In this document: piece after piece, positions 23,961 to 37,500 of the stretch | Position numbering within the stretch: position 1 is the first letter of the stretch | Layout of the letters: each line of letters starts with the position of its first letter | Source: Dreissena polymorpha | Lineage: Eukaryota > Mollusca > Bivalvia > Myida > Dreissenidae | Direction of reading: 5' to 3' | Assembly: GCF_020536995.1 (NCBI RefSeq) | Contig: NC_068360.1 | Coordinates: forward strand, 12,743,304 to 12,807,303 | DNA: 64,000 bases | The notes under the pieces: model-generated | What the model was told of the DNA's origin: nothing | The model's database searches: none | The model's input: only the letters and a program-made list of their open reading frames with translations | Made by a program: the position numbers and the translations under genes

Positions 23961-24375
23961 GATACCGACTTATATAAATCATAAGGACACCGTTAAATCA
24001 TAATTCATAAACGTTTTTTACAGGAAATAAACAAAACTCGTTGAAAGCATTTGTATCTAGACAGTCGACATGACTGGAAAATGGCGGACAGGTCGATTGT
24101 AACCGGCGCAACCGATTTATCGATCGCTGATTGGTTGATCGATATTTAGATGGGAATTTAATTTACAGCTGGCGAGATGTCAGTTATAGCGTATGTTAAA
24201 TAGTTGCATCTTTTTTCAAGGCAAACCCATTGCAATTCTTTTAACAAATGACATGTTATTATACATGTACTTAAAAACATTCTCTTGGGATTACACTTAC
24301 ACATTTTATCTGTAGTTCCAATATTCTATTTACAAGAATGTCGCAAGTATTGACCGGTTTCCAGGTAAAACACTC
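23961..24375. other. Intergenic, nothing recognised
   Basis: AT-rich sequence. A local palindrome (gatcgctgattggttgatcgatatt) lies near 24120. Confidence 0.35.
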
Positions 24376-24615
24376 TTAATCCAATACAGGTACCACATAC
24401 GCATTAAAGACCATACGTTTGATTTCGGGAGTCACAGAATATTGAACTCGCAGAGCAATTGATAGCTTGGAGCCAAGCTTGAGAAAGTATTTTGTTTGTT
24501 CATCAATTTGTTTAATGATTGTGTTTTCTTCAAAAGAATATAAATGACCAACACATTTCAGCTGTTGATGGGAGCCAATGGTCAGGCAGGTGGTTTGATT
24601 TGGATTTATATCCAC
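24376..24615 (-). mobile_element. Probable LINE reverse-transcriptase fragment
   Basis: A minus-strand open frame of about 79 codons reads DINPNQTTCLTIGSH, then a LYSFEENTIIKQIDEQTKYF stretch and ends EIKRMVFNAYVVPVLD. This order (inp-x-x-T...G, then D-EI..R-type helix, then K-x-x-V(F/Y)NA.VxPVL) is that of the region downstream of the reverse-transcriptase active site in non-LTR retrotransposons. The catalytic YADD box and the rest are absent, so it is a short dead fragment. Assignment is from pattern resemblance only. Confidence 0.4.
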
Positions 24616-24894
24616 GCTATGTATCTGACACCACTAACGTGTACTTGTTTAGTCTGCATGAAGTCTTTCGTTAATTGTATGTATATCATTGTCTTGTAAA
24701 TGAAATGTCACATCATCAACACGCATATCTGAATGTGATTTACAATTATGTCTGTCGCATACACATACTTTAACATCGTAGAGGTGCTAAAATCTATCAT
24801 TGAAGAAGACCGGGTGTAACACAGATTGCGTCCTATGGTTGTCAAACTGCTGTAACTAGTTGAGTTAGATAATATGCAAAAACTTCAATGAAGA

Positions 24895-27800
24895 TCCTGT
24901 CTAATGTCTAACATGTACATGTTAGCACGACCATGTCTAACGTCAAGGATGCGTCAAGATCCTGTATAATGTCTTACATGTTGCACAACAATGTTTAATG
25001 TCTAAGATGCACCAAGATTCTGTCTTATGTCTTACATGTACCACGACCATGTCCAGTGTTAAGATGCACCAAGATTCTGTCTTATGTCTTACATGTACCA
25101 CGACCATGTCCAGTGTTAAGATGCACCAAGATTCTGTCTTATGTCTTACATGTACCACGACCATGTCCAGTGTTAAGATGCACCAAGATTCTGTCTTATG
25201 TCTTACATGTACCACGACCATGTCCAGTGTTAAGATGCACCAAGATTCTGTCTTATGTCTAACATGTACCACGACCATGTCCAGTGTTAAGATGCACCAA
25301 GATTCTGTCTTATGTCTTACATGTACCACGACCATGTCCAGTGTTAAGATGCACCAAGATTCTGTCTTATGTCTTACATGTACCACGACCATGTCCAGTG
25401 TCTAAGATGCACCAAGATTCTGTCTTATGTCTTACATGTACCACGACCATGTCCAGTGTTAAGATGCACCAAGATTCTGTCTTATGTCTTACATGTACCA
25501 CGACCATGTCCAGTGTTAAGATGCACCAAGATTCTGTCTTATGTCTTACATGTACCACGACCATGTCCAGTGTTAAGATGCACCAAGATTCTGTCTTATG
25601 TCTTACATGCACCACGACCATGTCCAGTGTCTAAGATGCACCAAGATTCTGTCTTATGTCTTACATGTACCACGACCATGTCCAGTGTTAAGATGCACCA
25701 AGATTCTGTCTTATGTCTTACATGTACCACGACCATGTCCAGTGTCTAAGATGCACCAAGATTCTGTCTTATGACTTACATGTACCACGACCATGTCCAG
25801 TGTCTAAGATGCACCAAGATTCTGTCTTATGTCTTACATGTACCACGACCATGTCCAGTGTTAAGATGCACCAAGATTCTGTCTTATGTCTAACATGTAC
25901 CACGACCATGTCCAGTGTCTAAGATGCACCAAGATTCTGTCTTATGTCTTACATGTACCACGACCATGTCCAGTGTTAAGATGCACCAAGATTCTGTCTT
26001 ATGTCTTACATGCACCACGACCATGTCCAGTGTTAAGATGCACCAAGATTCTGTCTTATGTCTTACATGTACCACGACCATGTCCAGTGTCTAAGATGCA
26101 CCAAGATTCTGTCTTATGTCTTACATGTACCACGACCATGTCCAGTGTTAAGATGCACCAAGATTCTGTCTTATGTCTTACATGTACCACGACCATGTCC
26201 AGTGTCTAAGATGCACCAAGATTCTGTCTTATGTCTTACATGTACCACGACCATGTCCAGTGTTAAGATGCACCAAGATTCTGTCTTATGTCTTACATGT
26301 ACCACGACCATGTCCAGTGTTAAGATGCACAAAGATTCTGTCTTATGTCTTACATGTACCACGACCATGTCCAGTGTTAAGATGCACCAAGATTCTGTCT
26401 TATGTCTTACATGTACCACGACCATGTCCAGTGTTAAGATGCACCAAGATTCTGTCTTATGTCTTACATGTACCACGACCATGTCCAGTGTTAAGATGCA
26501 CCAAGATTCTGTCTTATGTCTAACATGTACCACGACCATGTCCAGTGTTAAGATGCACCAAGATTCTGTCTTATGTCTTACATGTACCACGACCATGTCC
26601 AGTGTTAAGATGCACCAAGATTCTGTCTTATGTCTTACATGTACCACGACCATGTCCAGTGTTAAGATGCACCAAGATTCTGTCTTATGTCTTACATGTA
26701 CCACGACCATGTCCAGTGTTAAGATGCACCAAGATTCTGTCTTATGTCTTACATGTACCACGACCATGTCCAGTGTTAAGATGCACCAAGATTCTGTCTT
26801 ATGTCTTACATGTACCACGACCATGTCCAGTGTTAAGATGCACCAAGATTCTGTCTTATGTCTTACATGTACCACGACCATGTCCAGTGTTAAGATGCAC
26901 CAAGATTCTGTCTTATGTCTTACATGTACCACGACCATGTCCAGTGTTAAGATGCACCAAGATTCTGTCTTATGTCTTACATGTACCACGACCATGTCCA
27001 GTGTTAAGATGCACCAAGATTCTGTCTTATGTCTTACATGTACCACGACCATGTCCAGTGTTAAGATGCACCAAGATTCTGTCTTATGTCTTACATGTAC
27101 CACGACCATGTCCAGTGTTAAGATGCACCAAGATTCTGTCTTATGTCTTACATGTACCACGACCATGTCCAGTGTTAAGATGCACCAAGATTCTGTCTTA
27201 TGTCTTACATGTACCACGACCATGTCCAGTGTTAAGATGCACCAAGATTCTGTCTTATGTCTTACATGTACCACGACCATGTCCAGTGTTAAGATGCACC
27301 AAGATTCTGTCTTATGTCTTACATGTACCACGACCATGTCCAGTGTTAAGATGCACCAAGATTCTGTCTTATGTCTTACATGTACCACGACCATGTCCAG
27401 TGTTAAGATGCACCAAGATTCTGTCTTATGTCTTACATGTACCACGACCATGTCCAGTGTTAAGATGCACCAAGATTCTGTCTTATGTCTTACATGCACC
27501 ACGACCATGTCCAGTGTTAAGATGCACCAAGATTCTGTCTTATGTCTTACATGTACCACGACCATGTCCAGTGTTAAGATGCACCAAGATTCTGTCTTAT
27601 GTCTTACATGCACCACGACCATGTCCAGTGTTAAGATGCACCAAGATCATGTCGATGGCCTAACATGTACCACGACCATGTCGAGTGTTAAGATGCACCA
27701 AGATCATGTCGATGGTCTTACATGTACCACGACCATGTATAATGTCAAAGATGCACAAAGAGCATGTTTAATGTCTAACATGCACCACGACCATGTATAA

Positions 27801-29050
27801 TGTCTAAGATGCACCAATATCATGTCTAACGTCTTTCATGTACCACGACTATGTATAATGTCAAAGATGCACAAAGAGCATGTTTAATGTCTAACATGTA
27901 CCACGACCATGTATAATGTCTAAGATGCACCAATATCATGTCTAACGTCTTTCATGTACCACGACCATGTATAATGTCTAAGATGCACCAATATCATGTC
28001 TAACGTCTTACATGCACCACGACCATGTATAATGTGTAAGATGCACCAATATCATGTCTAACGTCTTTCATGCACCACGACCATGTATAATGTCTAAGAT
28101 GCACCAATATCATGTCTAACGTCTTACATGCACCACGACCATGTATAATGTGTAAGATGCACCAATATCATGTCTAACGTCTTTCATGCACCACGACCAT
28201 GTATAATGTGTAAGATGCACCAATATCATGTCTAACGTCTTACATGCACCACGACCATGTATAATGTGTAAGATGCACCAATATCATGTCTAACGTCTTT
28301 CATGCACCACGACCATGTATAATGTGTAAGATGCACCAATATCATGTCTAACGTCTTACATGCACCACGACCATGTATAATGTGTAAGATGCACCAATAT
28401 CATGTCTAATGTCTTTCATGCACCACGACCATGTATAATGTCTAAGATGCACCAATATCATGTCTAATGTCTTTCATGCACCACGACCATGTATAATGTG
28501 TAAGATGCACCAATATCATGTCTAACGTCTTACATGTACCACGACCATGTCCAGTGTCTAAGATGCACAGTGAGCTTGTCTAATGTCTAACATGTACCAG
28601 GACCATGTATAATGTCAAAGATGCACAAAGAGCATGTTTAATGTCTAACATGCACCACTACCATGTCCTATGTCTAAGATGCACAGTGAGCTTGTCTAAT
28701 GTCTAACATGTACCAGGACCATGTATAATGTCTAAGATGCACAAATATCATGTCTAACGTCTTTCATGCACCACGACCATGTATAATGTCTAAGATGCAC
28801 AGTGAGCTTGTCTAATGTCTAACATGTACCACGACCATGTCTAATGTCTAAGATGCACAGTGAGCTTGTCTAATGCCTAACATGTACCAGGACCATGTAT
28901 AATGTCAAAGATGCACAAAGAGCATGTTTAATGTCTAACATGCACCACTACCATGTCCTATGTCTAAGATGCCGAACGAGCCTGTCTAATTTCTAAGATG
29001 TACCACTACCATGTCTAAGCCTAAAATGTAGTACGGGTTTGTCTAACATC
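24895..29050. repeat. 57/58-bp minisatellite array, about 72 copies in three blocks
   Basis: The core unit is aagatgcaccaagattctgt then cttatgtcttacatgtacca and cgaccatgtccagtgtt. Block 1 (about 25005-27640, about 46 units) is extremely homogeneous. The array alternates between 57-bp units (gtgttaag) and 58-bp units (gtgtctaag). Block 2 (about 27640-28545) uses a 58-bp variant (caatatcatgtctaacgtct) that alternates tttcatg and ttacatg, a two-unit higher-order repeat. Block 3 (about 28545-29040) adds agtgagcttgtctaatg and acaaagagcatg variants. The 5' edge (24895-25005) is degenerate. Since 57 is a multiple of 3 and the unit lacks stops in several frames, open frames of hundreds of codons exist on both strands; I do not treat them as genes. 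Confidence 0.97.
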
Positions 29051-30000
29051 TAGTTAAACTAACTTGACTGAGTGGGGCAAAATATGGAGCTATGATTGTT
29101 CCTTGCTCGTATAGCCGTCTTTTTACAGTTCTACGAGTGTTCCTAGTTGGTTTTACCTTGTCTTTACGGGCTAATTATGGAGCGATGAGAATAGCAGACT
29201 TGTTTAAAAGACCGTCTGCGGGGCTTATGATGGAGCTATGAGCGTTTGTGGATTGTTAAACAGTATCTCTGTTCAACTCATTATACTGATAACATTTAGA
29301 ATAAAGAGCGTTTAAGATTGGTTCATAGAGCTTTCAGTGTTTTGACTCGATTTTTTCTTCTCTCATTGAGCCTATTTTGGAGCTATGAGCATTCCAGGCT
29401 ACCTTAGCCGTCTTCTATCGTCCCCTTTATTGACATATGCGTGGTTTAATCATGTCTTTGTAGGGCTCATTACGGGTCAATAAATGGTCCAGGATTTTTA
29501 ACTGTCTCTCACAGGGACCCATTATTCTGTCGGGCCCATTATGGAGCTATTGGCGTCCCTGGCTTGTTTACCTCTGTCTTCTGGGTCCATTATTGATGTA
29601 TGAGTATTCCTGGCTTGTTTAACTGTCTTCTGGTGAGTCTCTCGTGGAGCTACGAGTATTCTGGTCTTGTTGAATGCTCAAGGCTGGTATGCCGTAACCG
29701 TCTCCTGTTTCCCACTATGGAGCTAAGATTTTTACAGGCTGGTTTAACCCTCAGTTTATTGATCCATAATGGGGTTATGATCGTGCATGCTGATCTATCC
29801 GTCTCAGGTTGAGCACATGATGGAGATATGAGCGTTCCTGGCTGGTTTGACTGACTATCTATGGGCCCATTAAAGAGCAATAAGTGTTTCTGGCTGGTCT
29901 AACCGTCACCTATGGAAATACGAGCGTTCTGGTTGGTGTTGCCTAGATGACCTTTCTCCTCTGGGACCCTTAATAAGCTATTAGTTTTCTTGGCACTCAT
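29051..30000. repeat. Degenerate minisatellite, about 60-bp period
   Basis: The phrase atggagctatgagcgttcct followed by ggcttgtttaaccgtctt recurs with substitutions and indels across the interval (for example at 29085, 29229, 29380, 29546, 29644, 29717, 29820). It begins immediately where the 57-bp array ends. Confidence 0.8.
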
Positions 30001-30902
30001 GCAGCTACCATAATATTTCATATTATTATTCCATTTCGTTTCAATCAAATCCTAACACCTAATGATGTAAATACATCGTATTAAAAGGTCACATACGTTC
30101 AAATGATTCTTATAAAACATTGTGTCCAATAAAACAGCGTTTTGCACAACGTATGGAAGACCTTGAACTGTATTTGAAATGTTGATGTATGTTTTCCAAC
30201 TCTGGAATAAATCCGGCCCATTTCAATTTAAGATGGATACCAAAAATTAAACGTACACTAGACGCTTATAAAGCTAAAGTACAGTACCCAAATAAATGTG
30301 GTATGGTGTCAACTAAACATGGTGTCTTATGCAAGGTCATCAGATTAAGTCAGCGGCCAGCATGGATGTTTCGGGTTTGAGAAACCTTTATCAGTAAGTA
30401 ATACATACGCGAATGTTATTTTAGCAAATGATCGTTGCTGCACTACCAACTGCAATTTAATTGAAACAAAGTGTTGTTTATATAAAACTGAATGAAGCAA
30501 TTTTATAGATAATAAAAAATAATTAAACGTTGAAAATACATGTGTTCCATAGTCGTTCTATACGCGATTGAATTATAATATGGATCGGTATACACCACTT
30601 ACACTGGCCACACAGTTGGCGTGTTTAATTAAGCAGAGTTTAAATGCAAGCGGAGATAGTTATGTATACAGTGCCGATAGAGTAAACTATTTATAATATG
30701 GATTTGTTTTCATTTTCATAACGGTTCATAACGTGTTATTGTTGCATACACATTAGTGCAAATGCGTATAATATTATATTTATATAATATGTGTTACTGT
30801 GTATAAATAAATGCTTATCTTAAACTGTTATAGTATGCGATACACTTGAAATGTGAACGTGGAATATTGATATGCATGCTGGGACAACTTGGATCGCTGT
30901 GC
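30001..30902. other. Upstream region of ligand B, nothing recognised
   Basis: AT-rich sequence. No exon or repeat is recognised. The proximal part presumably contains promoter elements of the gene starting at 31098. Confidence 0.35.
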
Positions 30903-30910
30903 TATAAAAA
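30903..30910 (+). promoter_or_regulatory. TATA box of ligand B (predicted)
   Basis: TATAAAAA lies 188 nt upstream of the ATG at 31098, with a CACGTG E-box just downstream (about 30933). Spacing would put initiation near 30935 and leave a 5' UTR of about 160 nt. Confidence 0.45.
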
Positions 30911-31097
30911 CAAATTCAGGTTACAACCTGGACACGTGACATTGACAACAGCAACATCACACAGTAATAGCTAAGCACAGATTATTGCTATTGGATGCAC
31001 AGGAGCCCACTAAGCTTCGCGCAGGATAATCCGGAAGGTCAGCATTGAACGCGGGAGTGCACAGCAGGTATAGACCGGACATTATAAGACTACTACC

Positions 31098-31535
31098 ATG
31101 ACTGTTGAAGATCTTGAGACAGGTCTGAGAGAGCAATGTGCATACTGCAAAGCAAGGTGCAACAGTGCCCTGAGCCCGAATCGTGCCGTCACCATCTGCA
31201 CATGCATTGTGACGCTTGTAGCGGTGGCGGTGGTGGGTGCTCTCCTCCTCCGAACGGGCTCTGATATCCGGCAGTGTACAACACTGATAAACAGAATGCA
31301 ACACGATTTACGAAAGGCGCAATTCAAAATAAGAAGTCTTGAGACTGGCTTAAAAAATGTTCAGATTAAAAGTACTTTAAACGATCTCAAACATAAAATA
31401 GTATCAGAAAGTGACCGTAGTTACATGTTACTCAATGAGCTGATCGTTGCAATAAACGACGATGGTGAAAGTGAAAGTGCGGAAGCAAGCGATAAAGAAT
31501 ACGATAATCTTGCAGTGCCGTCTAGTATATCCGTG
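31098..31535 (+). CDS. Ligand B exon 1: cytoplasmic tail, membrane segment, stalk
   Basis: Encodes residues 1-146, starting at MTVEDLETGL. The cytoplasmic part has cysteines (QCAYCKARC) next to the membrane segment that could be acylated, which is an inference. A charged heptad-like stalk and an acidic end (DDGESESAEASDKEYD) follow. The frame runs past the exon, but only a donor at 31536 preserves phase 0 into exon 2; the stronger-looking gtag|gtaatt donor 4 nt later would put exon 2 into stops. Confidence 0.8.
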
Positions 31536-34500
31536 GTAGGTAATTCAATGCGCATTACTATTAAGTACAGGTGCTTAAAGTATTTGTAACTATTATAAAA
31601 CAAGATCTGTGGTCGGTAACTTATCGCTTAGTTTATCAACTTATTACTGTGTGCACATGTACATGTACGTATGCATTTGCGGTGACCCAAACTGTGCGAC
31701 ATAGGTAATAGCGACAAACCTGACCTTTCGTGTTCCTTCTTTTCATCAGTCACTACCACCATTGTACAGATCTTTATATAAAGTACACACACATGCAACC
31801 ATACATCTACGTGACATAAAATGTTTGTACATTCTATTGTATAGCAATTATGTTCAAATACGGCAATTACGTTTACAGAAGAGTCCAAAGAATAACGACT
31901 CGTCGGGTCGTATGAGAGAACCTTTCTTTGCTGAAAAGACTGGGTACGACGATTCAAAAGATTTCCTGAAGCGCTTATTATTACGCCAAAAGCGATCTGA
32001 TGCAGTGTCCAGTGCAAGAAACCCACAGGCGAAACGACCAAAGGTAACCAAAACCCAGGGTGACAAGGGAAAGAAGAAAGGAAAAAACAAGAAACAGGTA
32101 TGATACATTACCATGTGTATTATTGTGATGTTCATACATTAACGGTATATATAAGTGTAATAACGATGAAAACAGCCATGTAACACTAAGTTTCATGTCA
32201 AGTAAACCATTAAAATCAAAACTTATATTTCTGGGACTGTACACAAGCAGCTGCTTTATAATGTATTTAACCGCTTTGATTTTGATTAGGTCCTTCACTA
32301 CTGTACGAACAATTTCACATCGTGCGATGCCACCATATAAAGGTGAACAAGAAATTTCCGGCTAAAACACGTATTTCTTGCAACAGGATTGAAGCGATTG
32401 TAGCGGTTTTTATTTTACATACAATAGCAGTTGAACAAGTAATATTTTAACAATCAACTATTTTGAAATTATTGCTGTTTAACACATTAAGCAAACAGCT
32501 TCCTGAAATTGAAATAATTAGTATGTATTTGTAAGTTTATTATACATTTTGCTTACAACAAACTATTGTTCATACATATAACGGCTCTTAACTGATTTTG
32601 TTAAGTAATGCATTTAGTCGTATACAAACAAAACTGAATGAAAACAAATGATTGGAGCAATCCAGTATTCAAACAATGCCGACATTGTAAGCCTAACAGA
32701 ACCAGTATATACAGCAGTAATTTAACAACATTTTCTAATACTTGATTACAATATTGAATATGTACCACGATGAAACAAATCTTAACCTGTAATTTTCACA
32801 CAACTTCCCTGCTGTTTACTTAAAATACCCAAAGCAAACATTTGAGAGCAGATACCTACTTTAAATGGATCAGTGTATATTTAGCATGACCTCTATTAGT
32901 TTAGATAGCAAAGTCTGCAAAGTCTACCCGGTTCATTTATTGGTTAAGATTATAGCCAATCGGATTAACTTCCTGATTAAAAATAGAATTGTCTGACCTA
33001 GATTAATACTGGGTAACGAAAATGTTGTCTTCTACACACCGGTTTGCCTAAAATTGATTGTAAGTAATCCTCCTGGCGTAAACTTGTGATCGAGTTGACA
33101 GGTAGCCACGTAGTGCATTCAATCGTTTACTTCATGTGATTCGATATTGACGAAATAAACTAAGAAAGGTTTCTTACATATCTTTTAGTGTAATACTTTT
33201 CGTGCTTTTGTCGTATTAAACACATCGTAAAACGAAAATGTACACTAAAGCAATAATGACACAGTTACAAATGAACAATCAGTTAGTTCCACAGTCAGTT
33301 GTAATGTTCGCACAGAAGTACATGTAGTATCTCCATCTATCAATTAGCGGCTGTTATACACACAAAAACACTTACACCGCACTTATTTTAAGTTACGATA
33401 GTCTATTAAATATCGACATGGTACACACTAAACCTAACATTGAAAAAGACTTTTAATTGAACAGGCGGCTTATTTTATACTGGATATCAGGGAATGGTCG
33501 GGGGTTCCCCATGAAAATTCGACGTACATGAAATAATAAGGAACCCAGAGAGTCACGTCATGGTTAAACCGACCTGTGGTCGCAAGTAGGTGGGGCGATG
33601 TATGCGCGGGCGGTCTCAACAATAACATATATGTAGTTTAACTAAAAAGGAATTCTAATATGTCAATATAAAGTAAACAATTAATGCATCTGTAACTGAT
33701 TTGTGTTTTTATTGACTACTTTTGCATACTTTGGCTTGTATCTTGAATGTTCATCATAGATCGACAAATTGACGATGAATGTCAATTTTATTGATAGACC
33801 TGGATGATCGGATAGTTACAGTAATCATTGTACTGAAATTACGTTGTTGTTCTGTTTTAATTCCATGGTGATTTTCGTCTCATAAGTTCGATAAACCTAA
33901 CCTGTATGCCCGCGAAGTAGGGATTTAGTAGTCTCACCTTGCGCCCGTGGGTGGAAGGTTTTTAGTGGCTGGATAGTTTATTTGGCCCAGTACGTGCGTC
34001 CGGATTTCGTTTCCGCTCTGTAACGTTAACATGCATATGTTTGTTTAATGCAACATTAGATTATAATTCTCCAGGACCAGATCTTTTCGAAGGTCGATGT
34101 CACAATTCAAGGTCAAAGGCCATTGAAGGTCTAATCGCTCTGTATTTTTACTTTAATATAATTTTGGGTTATCATTTTCCATGGCTAGACGATTTTTTGT
34201 ATAACTTCAATGCTCCTTGGTGGATGTGCGAGGTCACAATATACGGTCAAATATCATGAATTTCAGTATTCGCTGTGTTTCTTAAAAAAAACTTACGAGG
34301 AACGAGGATTTTAATATAACTTCGGATCATTATCCCCCATAGTACACCATACGCCATGGTATAAGGTAAATGCCACACTTAAATGTCAAAGATGAGTAAT
34401 TAATGTGTCCAATATGTAACTTTACAATGCCTGGGTTGCTAAATGTTCGAATGTTAAAATAGCTTTTAGATATTATTTTCGACGACCAGATGGTGTGTAG

Positions 34501-37500
34501 CATACCTTTCTTATAGCTTTTATGTTTAAGGTCAAGCTACTTTTTTTTACCAAAAATGTGAAATTTAATTATCTTAATTTTCCGTTCTGCAACATTTAAC
34601 GCCTGGATGGTTCAATTTTAACAGCGCCGTGCAAAATGCTCATGCCCCTACGTTGAAGCGATGTTCAAAGTTCATGCCTATGAGTTTAAGTAAAATGTCT
34701 CAATGGCAAAGATCGTGCAATATCTTGTTTAGTTATGAATATAGTCCGCTCCTCTCCCCGACAACTATGCTTCGGAGGAAAATGTCACATTCTGTGCCAC
34801 GCGTTGTTCTGTTAAGAGGCTTCAGATATAATCAATATACCTGTTTGTAAACACGACTCATTTTCTTAACATTACTCTTTTTTTTGCACACACTATTTGC
34901 ATACTGTCCCCTACTTCTATTACAGATGCGGCTGCCAGCTATACAGTTAGTGGGTGGGGGTCCAGTCAGCCCCAGACAAGACAAAACAGGTAATATTAAT
35001 CTTACAAGCGTAGTGAATACTTTTGTTAAGTCAGTTTAAAATCTTAAATGTTAATGTATATTCTATCAATAATGTATTGTTTATTTAAAAAACTATCACG
35101 ACTATATTAGAAACAAAATTCACGAACTCCATATTGTAATTTGTAGTGACAGGTTTTTTTCTTTCTATTATAAAACACTGTCTCCTGATTTCAATTTATA
35201 CGCACTGCCTTCTTACAGGAATTGGTTAAAAAAAGTTTTCTGGTTTACAATTATAACTACAGGCATTCGCTTAGAATTCTTATCGTAAACTATGATTCAC
35301 AAATCACCTTAATGTTGAGTGGATTAACACATTATTTATATCCCCACAGGGATATGCATTCATTCAAACACCGCATTGCTATGTGCATTCACTCTCCCAT
35401 AGGGATATGCATTCATTCAAACACCGCATTGCTATGTGCATTCACTCTCCCGTAGGGATATGCATTCATACAAACACCGCATTGCTATGTGCATTCACTC
35501 TTAATTAATATCCCCATACGGTTATGCATTCATTCAAACACCGCATTGCTATGTGCATTCACTCTCGCAAAGGGATATGCACTCATTCAAACGCCGCATT
35601 GCTATGTGCATTCACTGTCCCATAGGGATATGCATTCATTCAAACACCTCATTGCTATGTGCATTTAATCTCCCATAGGGATATGCATTCATTCAAACAC
35701 CGCATTGCTATGTGCATTCACTCTCCCATAAGGATATGCATTCATTCAAACACCGCATTGCTATGTGCATTCACTCTCCCATAGGAATATGCATTCATTC
35801 AAACACCGCATTGCTATGTGCATTCACTCTTAATTAATATCCCCATACGGTTATGCATTCATTCAAACACCGCATTGCTATGTGCATTCACTCTTAATTA
35901 ATATCTCCATACGGTTATGCATTCATTCAAACACCGCATTGCTATGTGCATTCACTTTTAATTAATATCCCCATACAGTTAAGCATTTATTCAAACACCG
36001 CATTGCTATGTGCATTCACTCTCTTATAGGGATATGCATTCATTCAAACATCGCATTGCTATGTGCATTCACTCTTAATTAATATACCCATACGGATATG
36101 CATTCATTCAAACACCGCATTGCTATGTGCATTCACTCTTAGTTAATATCCCCATACGGTTATGCATTTATTTAAACACCGCATTTCTATGTGCATTCAC
36201 TCTTAATTAATATCCCCATACGGTTATGCATTCATTTCTTCATCGCATTGTTGTGTTGTTTGATCCGCTTTATGACATTTTCATTTAAATGGTGAGCTTA
36301 TTGAAATACGTTTGAACTCGGTCAAATTATTGACATTTCATTTACTTTGTCATGTTGTTTACACAAATTCATTTGTTCACCTAACTGACAAATGCTTTCA
36401 TTTCGTCTGAAAATTGTCCGATGTATTCTAACAATTTTATTATTGTCCTACGTATCCGAACAGCCTCATAAGTGCCCTATGTATCCGAACAGTCTCATTA
36501 TCGCCCTATGTATCCGAACAGTTTCATTATCGCCCTATATATCCGAACAGTTTCATTATCGCCCTACGTATCCAAACAGTTTCATTATCGCTCTATGTAT
36601 CCGAACAGTTTCATTATCTCCCTATATATCCGAACAGTTTCATTATCGCTCTATGTATCCGAACAGTTTCATTTTCGCCCTATGTATCCGAACAGTTTCA
36701 TTATCGCCCTATATATCCGAACAGTTTCATTATCGCCCTATGTATCCGAATCGTCTCCTTATTGCCCTATGTATAAGAACAGTCTTATTATTTCCCTATG
36801 TATAAGAACAGTCACATTATTTCCCTATGTATTAGAACAGTCTCATTATTTCCCTATGTATCCGACCAGTTTCATTATGGCTCTATGTATCCTAATAGTC
36901 TCATTATTGTCCTATGTATCCGAACAGTTTCATTATTGTCCTATGTTTCCGAACAGCCTAAGTATTGCCCTATGTATAAGAACAGTCTCATTATTGTCCT
37001 TTGTATCCGAACAGTCTCATTATTGCCCTATGTATCCGAACATCCTCATTATCGTCATATGTATCCGAACAGCCGCATTATTGTCCTATGTATCCGAACA
37101 GTCTCATTATTGCCATATGTATAAGAAAAGTCTCATTAGTGTCCTATGTATCCGAACAGCCTCATTATCGCCCTATGTATCCGAACAGCCTCATTATCGC
37201 ACTATGTATCCGAACATCCTCATTATTAGTATATGTATCCGAACAGCATCATTATCGCCCTATATATCCGAACAGCCTCATTATTGTCCTATGTATTCGA
37301 ACAGTCTCATTATTGCCCGATGTATCCGAACAGCCTGATTATTGCCCTATGTATCCGAACAGCCTCATTATTGCCCAATGTATCCGAACAGTCTCATTAT
37401 TGACATATGTATCCGAACAGCCTCATTATCGCCCTATGTATCCGAACAGCCTCATTTTTGCCCTATGTATCCGAACAGTATCATTATCGCCCTATGTATC

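Noticed and set aside
26058-27800. 580-codon open frame of 19-residue repeats
   Set aside because: It is a by-product of a stop-free 57-bp minisatellite that is equally open on the other strand and is broken by 58-bp units.
24895-29050. CRISPR array
   Set aside because: The units are contiguous without unique spacers, and the sequence is eukaryotic with introns.
30957-31327. Minus-strand frames opposite ligand B exon 1
   Set aside because: Antisense shadows of a well-supported plus-strand exon.
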